A stretch of 64,000 bases of DNA. Source: Paraburkholderia graminis C4D1M. GTDB taxonomy: Bacteria > Pseudomonadota > Gammaproteobacteria > Burkholderiales > Burkholderiaceae. This document shows, in pieces, positions 54,161 to 62,095 of the stretch (its first letter is position 1; every line of letters starts with the position of its first letter). The notes under the pieces are model-generated. The model saw only the letters and a program-made list of their open reading frames with translations, was not told the origin of the DNA and made no database searches. The stretch covers positions 102,842 to 166,841 of the forward strand of contig NZ_ABLD01000013.1 of NCBI RefSeq assembly GCF_000172415.1. Reading direction: 5' to 3'. The position numbers and the translations under genes were made by a program.

Positions 54161-54807
54161 CCCGTGTCTTGCTCGCCGACGATCATGCGCTTGTGCGCGA
54201 CGGTCTGCGGCATATTCTCAGGGGCGCAAGCGGCTTCGACGTGTTGGGCGAAGCGAGCGACAGCGCGAGCACCGTCGCACTGATTCGCGCGTGCGCCGCA
54301 GACGTGCTGGTGCTCGATCTGTCGATGCCGGGCCGGAACGGTGTCGAACTGATCAAGCAGATCAAGGACGAAAAGCCGTCGCTGCGTATCCTCGTGCTGA
54401 CCATGCACGCCGAGCAGCAATACGCCGTGCGCGCGTTCAAGGCCGGCGCGTCCGGCTATCTGACCAAGGAAAGCGCGAGCGCGGAGCTTGTGGCGGCCGT
54501 GACGAAGGTGGCCGCGGGCGGCGTCTACGTGAGCCTTGCGATGGCCGAGCGGTTCGCGCAGAGTCTGAACGAACCCGCCGACCTGCTGCCGCATCAGCGC
54601 CTGTCCGATCGTGAATTCGACGTCCTCAAGCGCATTGCCGCCGGCCAGACCATTACGGAGATCGCGGCGGAGTTGTGCGTCAGCGCGAAGACCATCAGCA
54701 CCTACAAGACGCGCATCCTCGAAAAAATGCAGATGCCGCACGAAGCCGCGCTGGTGCGCTATGCCGTGCGTCACAAACTGGTCAGCGACGAAGAGGACGA
54801 TATCTGA
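54157..54807 (+). CDS. NarL/LuxR-family response regulator
   Basis: A 216-residue regulator: receiver VLLADDHALVRDGL with phosphoacceptor in VLVLDLSMPGRNG and Lys in YLTKES; C-terminal LuxR helix-turn-helix LSDREFDVLKRIAAGQTITE and ISTYKTRILEKM. It is the partner of the kinase at 52814 and may also take signals from the orphan PAS kinase at 26019. Confidence 0.94.
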   Translation: MTRVLLADDHALVRDGLRHILRGASGFDVLGEASDSASTVALIRACAADVLVLDLSMPGRNGVELIKQIKDEKPSLRILVLTMHAEQQYAVRAFKAGASGYLTKESASAELVAAVTKVAAGGVYVSLAMAERFAQSLNEPADLLPHQRLSDREFDVLKRIAAGQTITEIAAELCVSAKTISTYKTRILEKMQMPHEAALVRYAVRHKLVSDEEDDI

Positions 54808-54842
54808 CCGCCTCTGCCTCACTGGCGGGCTACGGCGTCTGA

Positions 54843-54860
54843 TGTAGGAAACGCCCTACA
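54843..54860. promoter_or_regulatory. Inverted repeat before receiver gene
   Basis: TGTAGG and CCTACA flank six bases (AAACGC), 77 bases before the receiver gene. It could be an operator for the NarL-type regulator just upstream; no second copy was seen. Confidence 0.35.
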
Positions 54861-54936
54861 CAGCTTCTCCCTCGCCTACTCGAAGTTCGTTCCGCGCCGA
54901 TTTTATTTTGAGATGGCGCAGCCGATACTTCGAGGC

Positions 54937-55368
54937 ATGAACTCAAGCCTCAATCACCCCGCCTTGCGCGTTTTTCTCGTCGACGATGCATTCCCGGTCC
55001 GGCGCCGCATGGCCGCGCTGTTGGGCGCGCTCGACGGCGTGGAAATCGTCGGCGAAGCCGAGGAGCCCGATGCGGCCTTCGCAGGCATCGAGGCCAGCGT
55101 AGCCGATCTGGTAGTGACGGAGTTGCACCTGAACGGCGGCACCGGCATGGAGTTGCTGGCCTTGCTCGCGCAACGCATGCCGCACGTGATCGCGATGGTG
55201 CTGACCAACCGTTCCGGCGCCTGGTTCCGGCGCGCATGCCTGACAGGCGGCGCGCACTACTTTTTCGACAAGACTCGCGAATTCGACCTTGCGCGAAGCA
55301 CAATCCAGCGGATTGCCAGCGAACATCACGCACGCGCCCTTCATCCATCAGGAGCACACCATGTCTGA
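54937..55368 (+). CDS. Stand-alone receiver-domain protein with Glu at phosphosite
   Basis: A 143-residue single receiver domain: RVFLVDDAFPVRRRMAALLG with the acidic pair, and the conserved Lys in FFDKTREF. Where relatives have the phosphoacceptor Asp, this one has Glu62 in VVTELHLNGGTG. Such a change often mimics the phosphorylated state or blocks phosphorylation. There is no output domain. The start at 54937 is not certain (54913 is possible). The fnr-like gene overlaps its 3' end, so both may be on one transcript. Confidence 0.8.
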   Translation: MNSSLNHPALRVFLVDDAFPVRRRMAALLGALDGVEIVGEAEEPDAAFAGIEASVADLVVTELHLNGGTGMELLALLAQRMPHVIAMVLTNRSGAWFRRACLTGGAHYFFDKTREFDLARSTIQRIASEHHARALHPSGAHHV

Positions 55369-56149
55369 CGTTGCCGCTTATCCGGTCAGCTCGCGCACGT
55401 TCATCCCGCCGCAAATTGTAGCGAGGCCGACACAAGAAGTCGCCACTGATCGTGCGCCGCGCAAGGACCTCACACGCTGCTCGTCGTGCTCCATGCGTCC
55501 GATGTGCATGCCGCCAGGTCTGACGCCCGAGGAATTGCAGAGGATCGAAGCACTCATCCGCCCGTCGCGGACCATCAGGCAGGGTGAGACGATGTTCCGT
55601 GCGAACGATACGTTCCAGAGCATTTATGCGGTACGCGCGGGGTCGTTCAAGACCGTCGTCATGCACCGCGACGGCCGGGAGCAAGTGACGGGCTTTCATC
55701 TCGCCGGCGATTCGCTCGGGCTCGACGGCGTGTGCTCAGGCCAACATAGCTGCGATGCCGTCGCGCTCGAAGACAGCAAGGTCTGCATCATCCCGTTCAA
55801 TCTGCTCGAGACGATGTGTCGCGAAGTGAAGGCCGTTCAACAGCACGTGCACCGCATGATGGGTAGCGAGATCGTGCGCGAATCGTCGCAGATGATGCTG
55901 CTCGGCACGATGTCGGCGGAACAGCGCGTGGCGACGTTCCTGCTGAATCTGTCGGATCGCCTCAGAAATCGCGGCTATTCGCCGGCTCAATTCCACCTGC
56001 GCATGACGCGAGAGGAAATTGGCAGCTATCTGGGGATCAAGCTCGAAACGGTAAGCCGGATGCTGTCCCGCTTTCAGCGCGATGGACTACTCGACGCGCA
56101 CGGCAAAGACATCCGCATCCTCGATCACGACGGCCTTATCCGGGTTTGA
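55361..56149 (+). CDS. fnr: FNR/ANR-type oxygen-sensing transcription regulator
   Basis: A 262-residue Crp-family regulator. The N-terminal cysteines C40-x2-C43-x5-C49 and C142 (DSKVCIIPF) match the four ligands of the oxygen-labile [4Fe-4S] cluster in E. coli FNR. The cAMP-like fold has GFHLAGDSLG; the recognition helix TREEIGSYLGIKLETVSRML keeps the E-x2-SR set that reads TTGAT. ATG 55361 has AGGAG upstream and lies within the end of the receiver gene. It is the obvious controller of the FNR boxes found throughout the window. Confidence 0.95.
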   Translation: MSDVAAYPVSSRTFIPPQIVARPTQEVATDRAPRKDLTRCSSCSMRPMCMPPGLTPEELQRIEALIRPSRTIRQGETMFRANDTFQSIYAVRAGSFKTVVMHRDGREQVTGFHLAGDSLGLDGVCSGQHSCDAVALEDSKVCIIPFNLLETMCREVKAVQQHVHRMMGSEIVRESSQMMLLGTMSAEQRVATFLLNLSDRLRNRGYSPAQFHLRMTREEIGSYLGIKLETVSRMLSRFQRDGLLDAHGKDIRILDHDGLIRV

Positions 56150-56478
56150 CGGCGAGCACTGCTGCGCCCGTCAGGCGCCCGTCACGCAGATCGGCGAGCG
56201 CGCAATTGGCATCCTTCAACGCAGAAGTCCCCCGCGCGATCTCCGACAGCGAAACCCGTCACGCCGGCGCCCACTTCCGTCACTGTGCCGACGATTTCAT
56301 GACCGGGAATAACGGGCCGCCTGGGACGATCGAGCTCGCGATCGACCACATGAAGATCGGTGCGGCACACGCCGCACGCGTGGACATCGATCAGTATTTG
56401 CCCGATCCCGGGCGTCGGGTCCGGCACGTCCTCTGCACGCAAAAGCGGTGAGTTACCGTCGAAAACCATTGCACGCAT
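56136..56478 (-). pseudogene. Zinc alcohol dehydrogenase with large internal deletion
   Basis: ATG 56478 with AAGGAG upstream begins a normal zinc dehydrogenase: MRAMVFDGNSPLLRAEDVPD, ACGVCRTDLH, PVIPGHEIVG, up to GFAVGDRAG. Then about 220 residues are missing and the reading continues out of frame as ALKDANCALADLRDGRLTGA and AVLAVKPG, which is the normal C-terminus. It ends inside the fnr gene's last codons. The protein cannot be functional. Confidence 0.8.
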
Positions 56479-56531
56479 AAGGGTTCTCCTTCTTCACGGA
56501 CCCGTTCCGTCCCGCAACACCCCCGGGGGCT

Positions 56532-56807
56532 TCAGTCGCAAAAGCGAAAGTAACCACTGTGCAAGAGCACAGGCTTTGCGCCGATCTCGTTCAGCAGATT
56601 CCTTGCCGCGTGCTCGATGCGACGCCGATTCGATTCGAACGCGGCGAGCAGATCTTCTTCGCGCAGTGAAGCGGCGCCGAAGTGATCCTCCAACGCTTCT
56701 GCGGGAATTGCGCACTGCACCCGGGTGTCATCCACCTGTGCAGGAAACGCGACGACGAAATCGCGCGCGCAGTACTCAGGGCATTCATCGGGAAAATGGA
56801 TCTTCAT
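56532..56807 (-). CDS. DUF1488-family small protein
   Basis: A 91-residue protein: MKIHFPDECPEYCARDFVVA, then the family block VQCAIPAEALEDHFGA and ESNRRRIEHAARNLL near the end. The function of this family is unknown. I take ATG 56807, preceded by AGGTGG, over a GTG three codons earlier. Confidence 0.8.
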   Translation of the reverse strand: MKIHFPDECPEYCARDFVVAFPAQVDDTRVQCAIPAEALEDHFGAASLREEDLLAAFESNRRRIEHAARNLLNEIGAKPVLLHSGYFRFCD

Positions 56808-56910
56808 GACAGCCACCTGATCGTATGGCGTATGCGGTCAGTGCGCCGCGGCGCCTGTTACCAGCATAGGACCTACCCGCAGCCAGCATAATTCGCGCGC
56901 TGTTCTCCGG

Positions 56911-56924
56911 TTGATCGAGGTCAA
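56911..56924 (+). promoter_or_regulatory. FNR/ANR box upstream of cytochrome c gene
   Basis: TTGATCGAGGTCAA fits the palindrome, with one half TTGAT and the other GTCAA. Its centre is 65 bases before the ATG at 56982, matching the spacing seen at arcD and adhP. Confidence 0.78.
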
Positions 56925-56981
56925 CCGCAACGCAACACCCGACCGTACACTGAACTCATTCCCTCGCACAGGAGCGCGCCA

Positions 56982-57317
56982 ATGAACGCCTTAAGCCGCA
57001 ACTGCCTTCTGGCATGTGCTGCGTTCGTGCTGTTTGCCCCCGCCGCGCAGGCCGAGCCCGAGCCGGCCGCACTGGTGGATCAGCATCGCTGCATGTTCTG
57101 TCATACGCGCGACGCAGCGTTCCTCGCACCATCGTTCGAGCAGATCGCCGCTCGCTACCGCGATGTGCCCAACGCCCAGTTCATGCTTGAGCACAAGTTG
57201 CGGTTGGGCGGCAAAGCCCATTGGGGAGACATGGCGATGCCGTTGCCGGCCGATCGCGGCGGGCCAATATCGGCGGAGGACGCACACACGCTGGTGCACT
57301 GGGTACTCAGTCAATGA
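56982..57317 (+). CDS. Small periplasmic cytochrome c
   Basis: A 111-residue class I cytochrome c with a signal peptide ending in AQAE, heme motif CMFCH (about 37-41) and an axial methionine in MAMP (about 85-88). It would carry electrons in the periplasm to a terminal oxidase or reductase. AGGAG stands before the ATG, and an FNR box is ideally placed upstream. Confidence 0.93.
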   Translation: MNALSRNCLLACAAFVLFAPAAQAEPEPAALVDQHRCMFCHTRDAAFLAPSFEQIAARYRDVPNAQFMLEHKLRLGGKAHWGDMAMPLPADRGGPISAEDAHTLVHWVLSQ

Positions 57318-57384
57318 TCGCTCTTGAAAGCCGCGACCTCCGGGTTCCCGAATCAGCTGACCATAGTTACGTTCGGAGATTGTC

Positions 57385-57759
57385 ATGCGCCTCACAATTC
57401 ATCTCGACACATTCAATTGTGAACATCCGATGGCTTTTGCCATCCTGTGGCTCGACAAGGACTCGCGGCAATGGTCGCGCGAGGGTCACCTCGGGCTGGA
57501 CCTGCCGGAGTGGGGTCTCCTGCACCTGGATTGCGGCAATACGCTCGTGTGTGGCTCCAATGACACCACGCCTCTATGCGTTCTCGAAGGGTTGGACCTG
57601 AACGGTTGCGACGGTCCTTTTGAAGGCGAGACAGGCAGCGCCCAATGGTGCGCGAAGGGCGCACGCACGCTGATGACTGGACACTGGCATGTGCAATGTA
57701 TCGATCATGAGCATACAGCGCCAGAGCATGGTCTGTTCGCTGGCGGCGACGACGCTTGA
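57385..57759 (+). CDS. Hypothetical protein rich in Cys, Asp and His
   Basis: A 124-residue protein with GGAG before its ATG. Cysteines (C12, C50, C56, C65, C75, C89, C104) and the C-terminal HWHVQCIDHEHTAPEHG suggest metal binding, but I recognise no family. It follows the cytochrome gene by 67 bases on the same strand and may be part of its transcript. Confidence 0.6.
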   Translation: MRLTIHLDTFNCEHPMAFAILWLDKDSRQWSREGHLGLDLPEWGLLHLDCGNTLVCGSNDTTPLCVLEGLDLNGCDGPFEGETGSAQWCAKGARTLMTGHWHVQCIDHEHTAPEHGLFAGGDDA

Positions 57760-57813
57760 ATCGCTGGGCTCGGCGATGTTTCGAGGCTCGGCTGTCGGTA
57801 GGTCCCCGAGCAG

Positions 57814-57991
57814 TCATGTGTCGCCGCTGCGCGTAGGGTCGAGCAACAGCACGAAGCACGCAACGCCTCCCACCACAGCGGAAAAAGGACGGCTCGTCGA
57901 ACAGCACGCCGCGAATCGACGCCGCGATGCCTGCAAGCGCTGCAAAAACGGCGATTGCTGAAAATAGGATCCCGCCGTCCGAGTGGATCAT
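57814..57991 (-). pseudogene. Small two-helix membrane protein, frameshifted
   Basis: ATG 57991 with GGAGG upstream reads MIHSDGGILFSAIAVFAALA and GIAASIRGVLFDE, one membrane helix. A shift of one base after VLFDE would join it to RPFSAVVGGVACFVLLLDPT and RSGDT, a second helix and a stop at 57814. The two-helix plan and size of about 58 residues look like a real small protein. An FNR box lies 64 bases upstream. Confidence 0.5.
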
Positions 57992-58713
57992 GATGTCCTC
58001 CAGGGCGATGATTAAAGCGGTAACGACATCATCGGTCGGAAGACCTCAGTGCTCTTGATCGGGGTCAAGGGGAACAGCCACGACAGCACGACGCGTCGCG
58101 CTATACGCTTTAGCGGCGCGTTTATATATCCGGCAAAGAGGCAGCCCGCTCGACAACAGTTGGTCGGTGGGCCTCGCCGCGCCATCTTTGAGGCCGCCGA
58201 CGATTTACGCGTCCAAGCGAGCATCGGCGCGGATAAGGCGGAGCGTGCCGCGGCGCTTCATTGCACGAGCCAGGGCAACGCGCATCGCGTGAAAGCCAAT
58301 GTGATCATGCTGCATCAGTGCGTGGCGCCGAATACGCAGCTAACCCCGGCGCTGCGCGCCGCAGCATCGCCTGTACAACGCGCAACTGTGTTTCAGGCCG
58401 AAGGTCGATGCATGGGGCGAGCTTGACGTGAGGGAGTTGTTCAAGCACCAGATGCACGCGCCTTCGATGGCCTCCGCCCGCGACGCTAATAGGCGCAAAG
58501 AATCGGCGTCCATAAGCGGCCGGTGAATCAGGTCAACCACTGAAACAACTTTAATCATGGAGCTTTCCAATCTACTCAATGGCTCCCGCTGGAAGTCGGA
58601 CCGTCGCTGAAGCGCAACCGCATCGCATAAGTTCGGAAGCATCCCGAGAGCATCTGAGCCCGTGCGCCGTCACAAGCAGGGCGCGCCCGATATTCCGAAA
58701 TGACCTGCATGAC
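57992..58713. other. Region with an FNR box and no clear gene
   Basis: Frames of 100-125 residues exist on both strands but have no family similarity that I can see. Apart from the FNR box at 58055-58068 it appears to be decayed or non-coding. Confidence 0.4.
58055..58068 (-). promoter_or_regulatory. FNR/ANR box upstream of small membrane gene
   Basis: TTGATCGGGGTCAA fits the palindrome. Its centre lies 70 bases before the minus-strand ATG at 57991, the usual spacing for this window. Confidence 0.7.
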
Positions 58714-59310
58714 TCAACGCGCGACAGTGTCAGCCGTAGCTAAACTGGACAGCGCCCGGGCCAGCTCGGGAAGATTCCCAACGAAGCTGATGGGTCCTTC
58801 GTAGTCAATCGCGTTGCGTTGCATGCCTCGCGGCTTGTCGTCGGGGTCTAGCACCATCGTGGTACCGCCAACGTCATGTATTGCCGCAAGACCGCGGCTG
58901 CCGTCATCCAGAGCGCCGGACAGGATTACTCCGACCGCAGCGGCACCTGCTTCATGGGCCACAGACTTGAACAGAAGACCAATCGTCCGATTCCGGAAGC
59001 GGTTGCCCGCGCCGTCGAGCAGCACCGCACGTCTCCCAGCGCCAAGTGTAATCGGCCGGTCAGGCTTACCTATGTAGCAGACGCCGCGATACAGAGGATC
59101 ACCATCACCTGCTACAGCAATGGGAACCCGGCTCTTTTTCTGCAGCACCTCGCGCAGGAAGCTTTGCTGGTCGCACGGTCGGTGAAGCACCGCCGCTATT
59201 ACGGCGTTCATTGTCACCGGCCAGATTGCGAGCAGGTTCCTGAGGTCTTCGAGCCCCTGGCTGCCGCTCGCGCCAATGGCAACGATCCGGGCGGTAAGAG
59301 TGCAATCCAT
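58714..59310 (-). CDS. CheB-type methylesterase domain protein
   Basis: A 198-residue stand-alone CheB catalytic domain. The nucleophile Ser lies in IGASGSQGLEDL, the His in VLHRP and the Asp in LSGALDDGSRGL, so the triad is present. There is no receiver domain and no chemotaxis gene nearby. Such proteins may act on unknown methylated receptors. ATG 59310 has GGAGG upstream. Confidence 0.85.
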   Translation of the reverse strand: MDCTLTARIVAIGASGSQGLEDLRNLLAIWPVTMNAVIAAVLHRPCDQQSFLREVLQKKSRVPIAVAGDGDPLYRGVCYIGKPDRPITLGAGRRAVLLDGAGNRFRNRTIGLLFKSVAHEAGAAAVGVILSGALDDGSRGLAAIHDVGGTTMVLDPDDKPRGMQRNAIDYEGPISFVGNLPELARALSSLATADTVAR

Positions 59311-59895
59311 CAGTGCCTCCGTGCAGCGCGTTCGTTCCATGCATTGAGCGTATTGCGCTGGGGCGTTGCGAAGCTGAGGGATTTAGCGGTGCCATGCAGT
59401 ACTCATGAAAGAGGAACGTGAGAGGCGCAACGAACAGGCGCGACCGCTGTTAGCACTATGTCATCGGGCCGTTCGGCAGGTTTGATCTGCGTCATGTTGA
59501 TCATACGACGCGGCGGCACCGTTAGACGCTGCACTGCCACGCTACGACAAATTCCTGCCAGATGGAAACGGGCCATTACCGGATCGCGCCAGCGCCGCGC
59601 AATAGCGTTAATCCCGAATTCTCCAGCCGACCCGAACGCCGGATCGCAGCTTGGCTGGTTGATCCATCTCAATCCGATTGCGATTGTGAACCCCGGTAGT
59701 TCTTTCGAACTACGGCCAAGCGCAACGGCATAGTTCCAATGCCTCGCGCGTGTCCTCCACTCGGCGGATATTCATCCGCGGCCGGGCCGCCCACAATCGT
59801 GCTCAACCATTCGAGCGGCGACACACCATGAATCCCTTGCTTAACCCGATTTTCGACCACAGCTGGCCACTGCAGGACGCCGGCGTGCTGATGTT
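59311..59895. other. Region with an FNR box and no clear gene
   Basis: Short frames cover the region but show no known family. It holds the FNR-type site at 59482-59495 and, at its end, the approach to the NnrS remnant. Confidence 0.4.
59482..59495. promoter_or_regulatory. FNR/ANR box, one mismatch
   Basis: TTGATCTGCGTCAT fits the palindrome except for its last base. It may drive the CheB-type gene (start 59310) or the former promoter of the NnrS remnant downstream. Confidence 0.5.
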
Positions 59896-60471
59896 CTGCA
59901 TGGAGTCTCGGCAAAACGCTGGAAGTCCGTGGAAATGCTCGCCGCGCCGACCGTCATCGTGGCGTTGATTGCCGATGCTCTCGCCGCGCCCTCCGCGTTG
60001 ATTGTCGCCAGCGCAGGCATTGCAGCCGCGATCCACGCGGCGAGAATCGCAGGCTGGCATTCGTGGCTAGTCCTTTCACGGCCAATTCTCTGGATTCTTC
60101 ATGCAGCCTACGCGTGGATTCCCGTCGGCCTTGTGATGCTCGCGTTGGCGGCAACCGGAATCGTGCCGCACTCTCTTGCGATTCATGCGCTAACGGCTGG
60201 GGCAATGGGCTGCGCGATCATCGCAATGATCACACGCACTGCGCTCGGTCATACAGGACGAATGTTGGTCGCGGGCCGCGCAGAAATCGCGAGCTATTGG
60301 CTGATGATCGCGGCCGCCCTTCTGCGCGTCTTTGGGCCCTTGTTAGCCGTTAGTGCAACGGGCGCGTGGGTCGATGCGGCGGCCGTTTGTTGGATAGCAG
60401 CGCTGGTCCTTTACCTGTTGAAATACGCGCCTTATCTGACTGCGCCCCGCGTGGATAGGAAATCGGGTTGA
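59896..60471 (+). pseudogene. 5'-truncated NnrS-family protein
   Basis: From about 59896 the reading is AKRWKSVEMLAAPTVIVALI and later PILWILHAAYAWIPVGLVML, IHALTAGAMGCAIIAMITRT and ALGHTGRMLVAGRAEIASYW, the C-terminal half of NnrS heme-copper membrane proteins. A normal NnrS has about 390 residues; only about 190 remain, with no clear start site. NnrS is linked to nitric oxide stress. An ATG at 59929 could give 180 residues but lacks a ribosome binding site. Confidence 0.75.
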
Positions 60472-60904
60472 CATGCGCCGCACCACCATCTGCATGCGAC
60501 CAGATTGAAAAGGCTGCGCTGCGGGCGGACTTTCAGGTGTCTAGGCCTGCTGCGTTCACAGAGCCTGACGCGACGTGAAAACGAACGCGCGGGTCTCTGA
60601 CCGTCGGCGACCTACGGCGCTCCGATCGGTTCGCGCTGCGGGAGGAGCGTGCCCTATCGCCGGGCGATATGCGTTGGTTCTCTCGCGACGTCGCACCTCT
60701 TGCGTGCTTTGCCGACGTTGACAGGTTGATTGGGCTACTCCAACTTGAATAACCATCGGAAGAACTGCGAGCGCGGTGCGACAGGACTAGGGGTCCAAAA
60801 AACGACTAACCGCACATTTTTGGCTACTCGATTCGCGGCTTGGCGTTGTTCGTTTAGTACTTCTGACACCTTCCACTGCCGGAAGTCGACTTTTGTCGGC
60901 CGCC
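60472..60904. other. Region without a recognisable gene
   Basis: Lower in GC than most of the window and with only short frames. I see no feature that I could support. Confidence 0.35.
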
Positions 60905-61126
60905 TCAGAGGTCCAAGCGGTTTAACTCATCGGGATCGCCCCCCATCGCTTTACATACGTCGCGCATAAATTCCGCGCTCAGCGCGTCGCACTCGGGCGA
61001 GCCGAAGGCAACGTCTTCGGGGTTTTTCCTGCCTCTGGCCCGACGCATAATGCGTACTGTTGAAGTCAGGGCCGCCATCTCCTGGAAAAGCGGATGCTCA
61101 GGGCCAACACGACGGTGTCTATCCAT
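60905..61126 (-). CDS. Small hypothetical protein
   Basis: A 73-residue hydrophilic protein: MDRHRRVGPEHPLFQEMAAL, then a basic stretch RIMRRARGRKNPEDV and an acidic C-terminus RDVCKAMGGDPDELNRLDL. AGGA lies nine bases before the ATG. I do not know the family, but composition and ribosome binding site support a real gene, possibly linked to the mobile DNA that follows. Confidence 0.5.
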   Translation of the reverse strand: MDRHRRVGPEHPLFQEMAALTSTVRIMRRARGRKNPEDVAFGSPECDALSAEFMRDVCKAMGGDPDELNRLDL

Positions 61127-61677
61127 GATTTATATCCTGTTAGGCTCACGAATACTTTAGACGATTCGTGCCATAAGGCAAACGGAAAAGCGCCGCTGAC
61201 CTTCCGCATGCGGCTTTCACGCTCTCCGCTCACCTCCCGTTCTTATAGTCGCTTATTGTCGATGTGGGTCACGTGTGTTTTTGCCGCGGCCGCGGCACCA
61301 TGCGCTCGTCTCTGATATAACGCGTGCTTTCCAAGTGGCGAGAGACGGTCGCGGCTGGCACTCGATCCGGAGAGAGCGCTCAGCATATTGGTCACGCGAT
61401 GAAATCCCAGCAAACATGCCTCCACATAGCCTGCACCGCACCTCGGGGACGCGAATTGCATTAGCGGGTGGAAAACCGCGGTCACCGTGCATCGGACCTG
61501 CTGCCAACGTCCGCTCTTCACGACAAATCCAGCAGCCGGGCCGCGATCTGCATATGGCGCGTCATGGGAGCTGGCGCGTCTTGACTTGACTTACCCGGCA
61601 AAAACGCTATCACTGACGTGTGGCACCACTGGACATGCGGCATGCCTTCCGGACCTCGCCATCGAGCAGGACCCGTC
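61127..61677. other. Region without a recognisable gene
   Basis: Frames of 80-110 residues overlap on both strands but none resembles a known family. It borders a recombinase fragment and insertion sequences, so foreign origin is likely. Confidence 0.35.
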
Positions 61678-62067
61678 GTGCGCCTATGTGCCGCGCAGTA
61701 CATCCGCATGTCGACCGACCATCAGGAATATTCGCCGGTACTCCAGCGGCAGGCTATCGCCGAGTACGCACGCGCACACAACATCCACGTCGTTACCGAT
61801 TATGAGGACGCCGGTATCAGCGGGCTGACATTCCGTCAACGACCCGCGCTCGTGCAGCTTCTGCTCGACGTTGAAAACCCCAAACGCAAGTTCAGCAAGG
61901 TGCTGGTCTTCGACGTAAGCCGATGGGGACGCTTCCAGGATGTCGACGAGGCGGCGTTCTATGAATACGCGTGCAGGCGCGCGGGTGTCGAAGTCATTTA
62001 TGTGGCCGAGTCTTTCGCAAATGACGGAAGTCCGGGGCGGATTCAACCGGTCGATGCAACACACTAG
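61678..62067 (+). pseudogene. Serine recombinase N-terminus, cut by IS30 element
   Basis: GTG 61678 with AGGA upstream begins the resolvase/invertase catalytic domain: AQYIRMSTDHQEYSP with the catalytic Ser, VTDYEDAGISGLTFRQRPAL, DVSRWGRFQD and EVIYVAESFANDGSPG. The frame then enters the inverted repeat of an IS30 element at 62036 and stops at 62067. The DNA-binding part is lost and is not found beyond the element, so the gene is dead. Confidence 0.85.
62036..62060 (+). repeat. Left terminal inverted repeat of IS30 element
   Basis: Identical over 25 bases to the reverse complement of 63239-63263. Confidence 0.9.
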
Positions 62068-62095
62068 AGTCTGCGTAGGCAGTGGAGGTGTTGCA

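Noticed and set aside
58523..58536. Possible FNR site with GTGAATCAGGTCAA
   Set aside because: Only the right half fits; the left half has lost TTGA-, and no gene start is near.
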